Source of the DNA: Phyllobacterium endophyticum
GTDB lineage: Bacteria; Pseudomonadota; Alphaproteobacteria; Rhizobiales; Rhizobiaceae
Assembly (NCBI RefSeq): GCF_003010935.1
Contig: NZ_PGGN01000001.1
Location: forward strand, 1,178,001 to 1,242,000
DNA: 64,000 nt
Reading direction: 5' to 3'
Every line of letters starts with the position of its first letter. Within the stretch, counting starts at the first letter, position 1. Under the pieces are notes generated by a model. It made no database searches. It saw only the letters and a list, made by a program, of their open reading frames with translations, and was not told where the DNA came from. Both the position numbers and the translations under genes were made by a program. Positions 15,838 through 23,699 of this stretch are shown in pieces.

Positions 15838-18800
15838 CTACTCCGCCAGCACCCTTGTGGAGGGAAACGTGATCTCGACCATCGTGCCGCGGCCCGGGTT
15901 GGAATCGATGGTGAAATTGGCACGGTTTGCCTCGGCCATCGCCTTGGTCAGGGGCAGTCCCAGCCCGGTGCCGTCACTGCGCGGATGGTTCGGCGTGGTA
16001 ATCTGTTTGTACGGCCGCAGCGCCTGTTCCACCTCGGCCCGCGTCATGCCAATGCCGGTGTCGCGCACGCGCAGCAGCACATCGCCGCTCTGTTCATAGC
16101 TGGTGGAGACGATCACCTGTCCTCCGGGCCCGGTAAAGCGGATGGCGTTTGACAGGAGATTGAGCGCGATCTGCGTGATCGACCGGTGGTCGGCGACGAT
16201 GTCAGGCAGGCGCGAGGTGAGGCTCGATCGTATGATGACGCGCTCGCGATTGGCCTGTGGCTGCATGATCGCGACGGCTTCCGTCAGGGCGTCATTGAGC
16301 GAAACCGCTTCGAATTCCATCTCGACCGCGCCGGCCTCGATCTTCGAGATATCGAGAAGATCGTTGACCAGTGAGAGGACATGGTTTCCGGACCTGCTGA
16401 TATCGTTGAGATATTCGCGGTAGCGCTCGCTGCCGATAGGCCCGAATTTCTCGTCCGCCATCAGTTCGGAAAAGCCGATTATGGCATTGAGCGGCGTGCG
16501 AATCTCATGGCTGATACGGGCCAGGAATTCGCTCTTCTGGGCAGATGTACGCTCGGCCTCACGCTTGGCATTCAAGAGTTCTTCTTCCGCCCGTTTCCAA
16601 TGGGTTATATCGCGCAGGACGACGCAATAGCCCTGTGAGGCGTCGAGCTTGCCGATGGTCATGAACAGGGGAATGAAGCGGCCCTGGCTCTCGCGGCCGA
16701 TCACCTCGCGCCCGTCATTGAGCAGGCTGGCGACACCATGTTCCGAAAGCCCGTTCAGATAGTCCATTGCGGCGCGCTGGCTCTCCACCGCAAACAGCAT
16801 CGAAAAGGGCTTGCCCGTCACCTCATCCGGCTCGTAGCCGAAGAGCGCCGCGGCCGAGTGATTGACAGAGCGGATCGCGCCGCCGGAATCGAGCAGAATG
16901 ACCCCGTCCGTCGCCGTGTCCAATATGGCGGTGAGCTCGTCGATACGCGTTTGCAGGAGTTGCCGTTCGCTCATTTCGAAGTGATTGGCTGGCTGCACCT
17001 GCGGCGAAAGTGCAAGCAGCAGCGCGCGCTCGCCGGTCTCGCTAACGTTCTCGTCCCAGCGGACCGCCTGCAGATGCGCCTGCACGCGCGCGACGGACCC
17101 ATCGCTGCGGCGCAGGTTCATGCCCGCTTCGTCCTCGTCGCCGCTGCCCTCGGCATCATCCGCAAAAAGAATGCTCAAGCCGCCGGCATCGTTGATGGCT
17201 TGCGCCGACCCGTACGATGTCAACTGCAACAGCGCTGCGTTCGCGTAGAGTAATTCTCCATGCCGGTGGATGAGAACCGGCAGTGGCAGTGCGGCGAGGA
17301 TGGACGTGTCGACACCCTGCCGCACCTGCTCGCGGATATCCTCGGCAAAATCCTCCGTCGACGCGGGGGCATCGGCTTCCGTATCATCCATGCGGGCGAA
17401 CCCCGGGCCGACGACCTCCGCATCTGGAACCAGTGCTTCCGACCTGGCAGCGGGCGCGGGCTCGACCGGCGTGGCAACCGCCTGTGCGGGCTGGGCAATC
17501 GCCTCTGCGGGCCCGGGGGGAACCGCTTCTTCGCGCCTTGGATTATCGGCCAGCACTTCGCGGCGCAGCCTCTCGGCGATCTCGCGAAAGGCGTTGCGCT
17601 CAGCATCGTTCAATCTTCCGTCGTCGCGCAGCCCACGCTGCGGCTTCAAGGGAATGATGTTGTCCGGCGTGTCGGGAGTGATATGCAGCGCCGGCTTCTC
17701 GCCGTTGAACGCATCGTCCGGCGCGGCTGCCTGTTTGCCCACCACCGCCACAACATCCAGCGGTTTGCCGCTCGCCTTCGCGTCGGCAACGACATCGCCC
17801 ATGCGCGCGACGCCAAAGCCGCGGAAGCCCAGGAACGCCCGGTCGCGTGAATAGATCGGCAGCGCGGCAAGTTCGATCGGCACGCGCAGGCTGGTTCCTT
17901 CGATCGGCCACATTACCGTCCGGCCAGACCATGTATCGCGTCGCTGGAGCAGCTCGGCAATCTCCTCATTCTCGTCGAAGCCGTGGCGTGCAGCCACCTC
18001 GCGGAAGGGCCTGCCGATGATCGATGCGGATTGCGGTCCGACAGCCGCGGCGAATTCGGGCGAAATCTCGCTGAAATTTGCGTGCGCGTCCACCTTCCAG
18101 ACGAAGCGAACCGGCGTTTCCGACGGCGTGTAGCGGAACGCGTCCGATGGTGCTCTATCGGACAAATCTGCATCCAACGCGGGACGCGCGATAGCTTCCG
18201 TATGTTCCGGCGCCGCCTGCACGATGTCTTTCGCTGCGTCCTCGATTACTGCATCCGCAACAGGCGCCGCCGGCACGGCAGGTTCTTGCGGTGCAGCTCT
18301 GCTTGGCGTCGCGTGTTCCCGTGGTTCCGGTTCGATTGCAAGCAGCAGATGCAGCGCCGGGCTGTCGGTCAACCGCGCCATGCCCGCGGCGATAGTGCCA
18401 GTCGCAGTCTGTGCCGGACGCTTGACGAGGCGGTTTCGCTCAAGCCGAACCTCCCGCACCAGATCGCCAAGAACTTTGTCGCCCAAGCCGAGCCGGCCGA
18501 AGTGCTGCGAGGCGGCGACGATCGTTCCGCTCGCATCGACAATGGCCGCGTGCGTTGTCTGATCTCCAAGACCCTTGATCGCCAGCGCGGCAATCTCTTC
18601 CTCGCTGCTTGTCGCCCAGGCACCATTGGCGAGTGAAAGAAGGATTGCCTGCTCGCCCCGCGGCAAGGTCACGTCGCTTGCCTGAAAAGTCAGCATGGGG
18701 CTTGAAAGCCCGAAGGCGACGCGCAATGAAACAGTCCGCCCGTGGCCGATGGCGGGAAAACCGTCCAGGGCCATCAATTGCCGCTGCGCCTGAATGCCGA

Positions 18801-18987
18801 GAGCGGCGCCGCCGCTCAGGATTTCGTCGATGGAGCCATAGCCAAGTGCCGCCGCACCCTGGCCGTTGGCCCAGATGACGTTCTGAAGGTCCGGTGAAAT
18901 GACGACCAGCGCATCGCCATTGGCGAAATGCTCGCGTATCTCGTCCAGGACGGCAATTTCAATGAATGGGTAGGTCTCAGGCGCCAT
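15838..18987 (-). CDS. pdhS: PdhS-type multi-PAS sensor histidine kinase
   Basis: A 1049-residue kinase with no membrane segment. Several PAS-like regions are seen (about residues 15-80, 290-400, 590-680, and a clear one at 695-810: ILDTATDGVILLDSGGAIRSV to VVLRDITHWKRAEEEL). A DHp domain with SHEIRTPLNAIIGFSELM (phospho-His about 827) and an HATPase domain (NLLSNAIRFT, RVRDTGIGM, DGTGLGLPL) follow. The GFSELMADEKFGPIG-type stretch is that of PleC/DivJ/PdhS kinases acting on DivK. Size, soluble N-terminus and taxon match PdhS, the essential polarity kinase described in Brucella. A long Ala/Pro-rich linker (residues about 225-280 and 480-560) separates the sensory modules. Confidence 0.85.
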   Translation of the reverse strand: MAPETYPFIEIAVLDEIREHFANGDALVVISPDLQNVIWANGQGAAALGYGSIDEILSGGAALGIQAQRQLMALDGFPAIGHGRTVSLRVAFGLSSPMLTFQASDVTLPRGEQAILLSLANGAWATSSEEEIAALAIKGLGDQTTHAAIVDASGTIVAASQHFGRLGLGDKVLGDLVREVRLERNRLVKRPAQTATGTIAAGMARLTDSPALHLLLAIEPEPREHATPSRAAPQEPAVPAAPVADAVIEDAAKDIVQAAPEHTEAIARPALDADLSDRAPSDAFRYTPSETPVRFVWKVDAHANFSEISPEFAAAVGPQSASIIGRPFREVAARHGFDENEEIAELLQRRDTWSGRTVMWPIEGTSLRVPIELAALPIYSRDRAFLGFRGFGVARMGDVVADAKASGKPLDVVAVVGKQAAAPDDAFNGEKPALHITPDTPDNIIPLKPQRGLRDDGRLNDAERNAFREIAERLRREVLADNPRREEAVPPGPAEAIAQPAQAVATPVEPAPAARSEALVPDAEVVGPGFARMDDTEADAPASTEDFAEDIREQVRQGVDTSILAALPLPVLIHRHGELLYANAALLQLTSYGSAQAINDAGGLSILFADDAEGSGDEDEAGMNLRRSDGSVARVQAHLQAVRWDENVSETGERALLLALSPQVQPANHFEMSERQLLQTRIDELTAILDTATDGVILLDSGGAIRSVNHSAAALFGYEPDEVTGKPFSMLFAVESQRAAMDYLNGLSEHGVASLLNDGREVIGRESQGRFIPLFMTIGKLDASQGYCVVLRDITHWKRAEEELLNAKREAERTSAQKSEFLARISHEIRTPLNAIIGFSELMADEKFGPIGSERYREYLNDISRSGNHVLSLVNDLLDISKIEAGAVEMEFEAVSLNDALTEAVAIMQPQANRERVIIRSSLTSRLPDIVADHRSITQIALNLLSNAIRFTGPGGQVIVSTSYEQSGDVLLRVRDTGIGMTRAEVEQALRPYKQITTPNHPRSDGTGLGLPLTKAMAEANRANFTIDSNPGRGTMVEITFPSTRVLAE

Positions 18988-19290
18988 CTACTGACCAGCA
19001 TGCTCCGATCTGAACAGTCGCATCCTCGCGATGTTCTTAAGACTTTGTTAATAATGATCGCGTCGTCGCACGTCTACTCGCAGCCGCCTATCTTACATGT
19101 CTTTCTCTTGGTTTAGTTAACTTCAGAGGGGAAAGTACAACCTTCCACATATAAATTCGGTCGTGCGGAGAGGTATGGAATGGTGCGCTGCAAAATAAAT
19201 GTTGCAATGCACAATAATCGGTATTATATTGGGTCCATCAAATCAGTTGCAGGGGCGAAGCGACCGTCTGCACCAAGGAAGGATCCTATC
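18988..19290. other. 303-base divergent intergenic region between pdhS and phasin gene
   Basis: No gene is seen. It must contain the pdhS promoter (minus) and the phasin promoter (plus). The right half is AT-rich. An ATG at 19180 is in frame with the phasin gene but lacks a ribosome binding site, and the added residues are not phasin-like. Confidence 0.5.
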
Positions 19291-19746
19291 ATGAGCAAGA
19301 CCACGAAACAGACTGCCGATGCTTTCTCGATCCCTTCATTCGATGCAAGCGCCGTAACCGACCAGGTTCGCGAATTCACTGAAAAGGGTGTTGCCCAGTC
19401 CAAGGAAGCCTATGCCAAGATCAAGGATCAGGCTGAAGCTGCCCAGAAGACACTTGAAACCACTTTCGAAACTGTCCAGTCCAATGGCGCAGCTCTTTCG
19501 CTGAAGGCTTTGGCTGCTCTGCGCACCAACACGGAAGCCAGCTTCGCACATCTCGAAGCGCTGATCGGCGTCAAGTCGTTCGGCGAAGTGATCGAGCTTC
19601 AGAGTGCGTTCGTCCGCAAGCAGGCCGAGGCTCTCACAGGTCAGGCCAAGGAATTGCAGGCCGTTGCTTCGAAGGCCGTTGAAGAAATCTCCGCGCCGGT
19701 CAAGTCGGCTGTCGAGAAGGCCATCAAGGACGTCAAGGTCGCCTGA
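19291..19746 (+). CDS. Phasin family protein
   Basis: A 151-residue, highly helical protein: IPSFDASAVTDQVREFTEKG, QSKEAYAKIKDQAEAAQKTL, IGVKSFGEVIELQSAFVRKQ. This is the phasin_2-type amphipathic pattern with the FGEVIELQSAFVRKQAE core. Phasins coat polyhydroxyalkanoate granules and stabilise them; some act as stress-related proteins. Start ATG 19291 is chosen because AAGGAAGGA precedes it. Lys/Ala-rich codon use fits high expression. An intrinsic terminator follows at 19847. No PHA synthesis gene is visible in the window, so the granule role rests on family. Confidence 0.9.
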   Translation: MSKTTKQTADAFSIPSFDASAVTDQVREFTEKGVAQSKEAYAKIKDQAEAAQKTLETTFETVQSNGAALSLKALAALRTNTEASFAHLEALIGVKSFGEVIELQSAFVRKQAEALTGQAKELQAVASKAVEEISAPVKSAVEKAIKDVKVA

Positions 19747-19846
19747 TTGGCGATTTGACGGAAGAAATACCCCAACGGCACTCCTCCTCCCGGCCGTAGG
19801 GGAAGCAAGACTTCATGGCTCCTCCCGCCTGGTCTTGCGCTGATGG

Positions 19847-19880
19847 AAAAAGGCCGGATCCTCCCCCGGCCTTTTTCTTT
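19847..19880. terminator. Intrinsic terminator after the phasin gene
   Basis: AAAAAGGCCGG and CCGGCCTTTTT form an 11-bp stem around an 8-base loop, followed by CTTTTTTC on the plus strand. The A-run at the left means it could also work leftward. Confidence 0.88.
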
Positions 19881-19967
19881 TTTCAGTTTGTGCCTGTCTT
19901 TGTTGCATCGAACCCTTGCAAAAAGCCTGAATCCTTCGTATGTGACGCCTGTCAAAAATGGTGTTAT

Positions 19968-20044
19968 GCGGTCGTAGCTCAGTTGGTTAGAGCGCAGGAT
20001 TGTGGCTCCTGAGGTCGGTGGTTCGAATCCACCCGTCCGTACCA
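19968..20044 (+). tRNA. tRNA-His (anticodon GTG), CCA encoded
   Basis: A full cloverleaf of 77 bases: D arm GCTC/GAGC, anticodon stem CAGGA/TCCTG with loop TTGTGGC, T arm GGTGG/CCACC with TTCGAAT, then discriminator A73 and CCA. Base -1 is T, not G, and position 73 is A rather than C, so the usual G-1:C73 identity pair of tRNA-His is absent, as is known for alphaproteobacteria. By my fold, position 5 against 68 is a T-T mismatch in the acceptor stem and 1-72 is G-T. A T-run follows directly and may terminate transcription. Confidence 0.95.
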
Positions 20045-20067
20045 TTTTTCTAACCTATCCCGCCCGT

Positions 20068-21231
20068 TCAGCTCCCATGTCCCGTTCGTTTCGCGATGAA
20101 GCGGGCGATGGCCGGTCCTGTCAAAAGCACGATGATGAACCGCGACGTTTGCATCGCCATGACGAACGCTACGTCGACATCGCTGGAAGCTGCGATGATC
20201 GCGACGGAGTCGGCGCCGCCGGGACTGGTCGCAAGATAGGCCGTAAGCGGGTCGATATCGGCAGCCCATACCAGAACGGCCGCGATTGCCCCGCAGATCG
20301 CGATCAAGGTCAGAATGGAGGCGGCAACGCGGGGCAACGCCCGTGCCGCATGAGCAAGGATCGGCCTCGTGAAGCGTGAGCCGATGTTCCAGCCAACCAG
20401 TGCGTAGCTCGTAGCCAGAAGCCAGGGCGGCAAGACGATCGTCATCATGCCCGTGTTTTGCAGGATAACGCCTATGATCATCGGGACCAGAAGCGGTCCC
20501 GCCGGTATGCGCAACCGCACGGCAACCAGACTGCCCAGCGTGATCAGCGCCAGCGTTTCAATCAGATCGACCGCCGCAATTGCAGGAAACCAGTCGGTTT
20601 CCTGCGCCGGCCCCGCTGGAGCTGTGACCCATATGCCCGACACGGCGGATGCGACGACTGCCACGAATACCACGCGCAAATACTGCATGAACGCGACCAG
20701 GCGGATGTCGGCCCCAAAAGCCTCGGCCATCAGCGTCATGGCCGATGCAGCACCGGGTGATGAGCCCCAAAGTGCCGTTGTGCCCGGCAGCACCTGCCAG
20801 CGCGTCAGCAGCCACCCCAGCGTGTTGCTCGCCAGCAGGACTGCGCCTATGACCGCCAGGAAAAGTGGCCAGTCGCGCAGCATCTCGGTGAGTGTGGAAG
20901 GCTGTATGGTTCGCGCGATGAGGCAACCGATGACCCCCTGTGCCAATATGAAAGGACGGATTGGCGCGCGGATCGAACCGCCCGCAGCGGCAACAGCAAT
21001 GGCCGCTGCCATGGGTCCCAGCAAAAGCGCTGCCGGCAGGCGTGCCGCCAGAAGAAGCAGGAAGAACAGGATCGACAATCCGAGCAGGATTGCCCATTGC
21101 AGTCCCATTCCGCGGCGGCTCAATCCGCCGCTGAGGATACGGCCCATCCAATCAGGAACATTCATCGGGAACCGTTGGAGAGCCGGGCGAGGCGCTGCGT
21201 ATTGAGACGACGTTGCCGAAGCGGCATACAT
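20068..21231 (-). CDS. AbrB-type (PF05145) integral membrane protein
   Basis: A protein of up to 387 residues with about ten hydrophobic segments in two related halves (ALLLGPMAAAIAVAAAGG, then AGPLLVPMIIGVILQNTG, and LATSPGGADSVAIIAASSDV near the end). The SPGAASAMTLMAEAFGADIRLVAFMQYLR and TSPGGADSVAIIAASSDVD segments are the repeated signature of this family, often annotated as AbrB or ammonia monooxygenase-like. Function is not established; it is not the DNA-binding AbrB of Bacillus. An internal ATG at 21165 (MNVPDWMGRILSGGL) may be the true start, since the first 22 residues look poor. It ends 24 bases from tRNA-His, convergently. Confidence 0.82.
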   Translation of the reverse strand: MYAASATSSQYAAPRPALQRFPMNVPDWMGRILSGGLSRRGMGLQWAILLGLSILFFLLLLAARLPAALLLGPMAAAIAVAAAGGSIRAPIRPFILAQGVIGCLIARTIQPSTLTEMLRDWPLFLAVIGAVLLASNTLGWLLTRWQVLPGTTALWGSSPGAASAMTLMAEAFGADIRLVAFMQYLRVVFVAVVASAVSGIWVTAPAGPAQETDWFPAIAAVDLIETLALITLGSLVAVRLRIPAGPLLVPMIIGVILQNTGMMTIVLPPWLLATSYALVGWNIGSRFTRPILAHAARALPRVAASILTLIAICGAIAAVLVWAADIDPLTAYLATSPGGADSVAIIAASSDVDVAFVMAMQTSRFIIVLLTGPAIARFIAKRTGHGS

Positions 21232-21341
21232 GTGTGGAAGCCATTTGGAAAAGCATCACGAACTATCATTGCCCCAATGTCCCACCAGCCTCAAACAAAG
21301 TTGGCCGCAGAATAATCTTCTGTCGCGCGCCGTCCACCCAG

Positions 21342-21369
21342 TTTAGCGTATTTGATCCTTGGAAAATCC
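21342..21369 (+). repeat. Probable decayed fragment of the palindromic repeat
   Basis: TTTAGCGTATTTGATCCTTGGAAAATCC matches the distal arm of copy A (TTTAGC...AAATCCTTGGAAAATCC) with a few changes and a short deletion. The flanking hairpin and end modules are not recognisable, so this is taken as a remnant. Confidence 0.45.
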
Positions 21370-21505
21370 GCAGGCAGGCAAAGGTCCATGCTCTCTGACG
21401 GGCTTATGCGCCCAAGGGGATTGCGGACTCTCACCTGCCTCCGCAAGCGCTAGTCTAGCACAAGGCGGTGAAGCCAAGTTACAAGGGGATTTGCCTCACT
21501 GAACT

Positions 21506-21581
21506 ATCCCCTCTCTTGGATTTCCAAGGATTAGCGAGCGGCTAAATCCAGGAAAATCCTATCTCCCCCACAAAGGGAGAT
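21506..21581 (-). repeat. Palindromic intergenic repeat, copy D
   Basis: Reads in the same (inverted) orientation as copy C: ATCCCCTCTCTTG, then GGATTTCCAAGGATTAGC / GCTAAATCCAGGAAAATCC stem, then ATCTCCCCCACAAAGGGAGAT. The central stem matches copies A and B, while the end modules match B and C. Confidence 0.9.
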
Positions 21582-21631
21582 GGCCCATTATTGCGTTTGC
21601 GGCGCTCGCTGTTTCATGCCAATGAAACGCC

Positions 21632-22309
21632 ATGCGTATATTGCTCGTTGAAGACACGCTCGATGTCGGAGAGGCCATCGCCAGGCGTTTCGAAGCGACA
21701 GGCCATGCCGTCGATTGGGAGACCAACGGGCGCAACGCCTCCGAGATCATCGATTTTACCGAGTATGCGTTGGTCATCCTCGATGTCATGCTGCCGGGCA
21801 TGGACGGTTTCGAAATCCTCAAACGCATCCGCAAGTCCGGCAATATCGTGCCGGTCCTCGTCCTGACGGCGCGTTCGGAGATCGACGACCGCGTTGGAGC
21901 GCTTGACCTCGGCGCCGACGATTATCTCGTAAAGCCTTTCGACTTCCGCGAGCTGGAGGCGAGGGCGCGTGTCTTGATGCGCCGGCACACGGGCGGCGAG
22001 GCAACCAATCTGATCAAATGCGGTGATATTGCCGTCGATCGCGCATCGAGATCCGTGCATGTCGGCAAGCGCGAGGTGCAATTGAAACGCCGCGAATTGA
22101 CCCTGCTCGAGGTACTCGTTGCCCGGCCGGGCCGTGTGTTCAGCAAGGACGAACTGCTGGATCAGATTTTCGGTTTCGACGAGGCGGCCAATGCCAATGC
22201 GATCGAACTCTATATCGGTCGTCTGCGCAAGAAGCTGGAGGGCGCGCGGGCCAACATCGTCACGGTGCGCGGCCTCGGCTATCAGTTGGTGCCCGGCGAT
22301 GCACCCTGA
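21632..22309 (+). CDS. OmpR-family response regulator (TctD-like)
   Basis: A 225-residue regulator: receiver domain with acidic pocket (LLVEDTLD), phospho-acceptor Asp51 in LVILDVMLPGMDG, Thr in LTARSE, Lys in DYLVKPFDFRE, and a C-terminal OmpR-type winged helix (LKRRELTLLEVLVARPGRVF, NAIELYIGRLRKKL, VRGLGYQLV). It is the first gene of a three-gene operon; its last 11 bases overlap the start of the kinase gene. The ATG lies 50 bases after repeat copy D. Likely target genes are not evident; its own operon is a natural candidate. Confidence 0.9.
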   Translation: MRILLVEDTLDVGEAIARRFEATGHAVDWETNGRNASEIIDFTEYALVILDVMLPGMDGFEILKRIRKSGNIVPVLVLTARSEIDDRVGALDLGADDYLVKPFDFRELEARARVLMRRHTGGEATNLIKCGDIAVDRASRSVHVGKREVQLKRRELTLLEVLVARPGRVFSKDELLDQIFGFDEAANANAIELYIGRLRKKLEGARANIVTVRGLGYQLVPGDAP

Positions 22310-23699
22310 GGTGGCCCGCAAGCAGCCATCACTGTTCGCGCGCCTTGCCCGGCGCATTTCGTTCGTGCTTGGCATCGGCGCTGCGCTGCTCGTCACTGCC
22401 GCCTGGTATTATGCCGAGACCGCGGCGAACAAGGCCTACGACCGCCTGCTTGTCGGCGCAGCGCTGCAGATGGCGGAAAGTCTCTCGGTCGAGGATGGAA
22501 TATTGACGGCGCGGCTGCCGACCTCCGCCTTCGAGTTGCTCGGTCTTGCCGATCGCGACCGCATTTTCTACCGCGTCATCGATACACATGGCCAGACCCT
22601 CACCGGCTATGACGATCTCAAAACACCGACGCCATTGGAGCGCGCGCAAGACGTCCTGAACGTCGAAGAGGGCTTTTACAAGGAAGAACCCGTGCGCATC
22701 GCCCATGCGACACGTGTTCTTGCCGATCCTGCCGTATCGGGCCGGGCCTACGTCATCGTAGCGCAGACGAACGAAGCGCGTCTCGCGCTGACGAGGGAGC
22801 TTACCCTTCGCGCGACGATCCTCGTCTTCGTCATGAGCCTTCTGGCCTTTGCCGGCGCCATGCTGGCCATCCGCTATGCGCTGCAGCCGGTGGAGCGGCT
22901 CGGAACGGAGGTTCGCAGCCGCGATCCGCACGATCTTACGCCTGTCAGTGTCGATGTGCCGCGTGAACTCGACCCTTTTGTCGGCTCCATCAACCATTTC
23001 ATGGGAAGGTTGAACGAACGCGTGGACCTGTTGCAGCGCTTCATTGCCGATGCCGCACATCAAATCCGTACACCATTGACCGCGCTGACAGCGCAGATCG
23101 ATCTTCTTGGCGCGGGCAGGCTCGACAAGGCCGGGCGCCAGCATTTCGACCGCGTCAAGGAGAGGACCAGCGAACTGTCGCGGCTGACCAATCAGTTGCT
23201 CAGCCATGCGATGGTCATCCACCGCGCCGACTCAGTCCAATTGGAGCCCGTCAGCCTTGTCGATGTGGCAAGGCGTGCCTATCGCGCCGCAATTCCGATC
23301 ACGGTCGATCCAGATATCGTCATATCCTTCGAAGCGCCCGACGAGAGGCCCATCATCCTCGGTGATGCGGTCAGTCTGCGCGAAGCTATCGTCAACGTGA
23401 TCGACAACGCGTTACGGCACGGCACAGACCAGCGGCTAGAGGTGCGGGTACGCGCCAGCGCCATGCAAGGCTTCGTCGAGGTTGAGGATGATGGCCCCGG
23501 TATTCCGCCGGAGAGCTGGGCAAGGGCCACGCAACGTTTTGCCACGTCAAAATCCCATGAGGGCAGTTCGGGGCTCGGCTTCGCCATCGCTCAGGAAGTC
23601 GCCAAGGCCCATGGCGGGACATTGAGCTTTAATGCTCGTGGCCGCAAAGGCTTTACGGTCGTCCTGACCGTGCCGTTATACAAAGGTGAGGTGAAATGA
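22299..23699 (+). CDS. Membrane sensor histidine kinase (TctE/2CSK_N-like)
   Basis: A 466-residue kinase with two membrane segments (about residues 19-38 and 170-192) enclosing a ~130-residue periplasmic domain like that of TctE-family kinases (YAETAANKAYDRLLVGAALQ, IFYRVIDTHGQTLTGYDDL). Then come a HAMP-like linker, DHp with ADAAHQIRTPLTALTAQ (His about 254), and an HATPase domain (NVIDNALRHG, EVEDDGPGIP, SSGLGFAIAQEVA). The real start ATG 22299 overlaps the response-regulator stop. The next gene's ATG overlaps this stop (ATGA), so a solute-binding protein is translationally coupled to it, suggesting it senses a ligand delivered by that protein. Confidence 0.9.
   Translation: MHPEVARKQPSLFARLARRISFVLGIGAALLVTAAWYYAETAANKAYDRLLVGAALQMAESLSVEDGILTARLPTSAFELLGLADRDRIFYRVIDTHGQTLTGYDDLKTPTPLERAQDVLNVEEGFYKEEPVRIAHATRVLADPAVSGRAYVIVAQTNEARLALTRELTLRATILVFVMSLLAFAGAMLAIRYALQPVERLGTEVRSRDPHDLTPVSVDVPRELDPFVGSINHFMGRLNERVDLLQRFIADAAHQIRTPLTALTAQIDLLGAGRLDKAGRQHFDRVKERTSELSRLTNQLLSHAMVIHRADSVQLEPVSLVDVARRAYRAAIPITVDPDIVISFEAPDERPIILGDAVSLREAIVNVIDNALRHGTDQRLEVRVRASAMQGFVEVEDDGPGIPPESWARATQRFATSKSHEGSSGLGFAIAQEVAKAHGGTLSFNARGRKGFTVVLTVPLYKGEVK

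Larger units (their letters stand above)
21232..21631. other. 400-base intergenic region carrying repeat copies
   Basis: Contains no gene. It holds a decayed repeat fragment (21342-21369), the complete inverted copy D (21506-21581), and the upstream region of the response-regulator gene, whose ATG is only 50 bases past copy D. Any promoter of the downstream operon must lie within or just beside the repeat. Confidence 0.6.

Noticed and set aside
14525-16099. Plus-strand open frame of 524 codons
   Set aside because: Runs antisense across the AsmA gene, a spacer and the end of the sensor kinase gene; low-complexity Ser-rich product typical of shadows.
18988-19290. Possible longer phasin start at 19180
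   Set aside because: The extra 37 residues are basic and not phasin-like, and AAGGAAGGA clearly marks the ATG at 19291.
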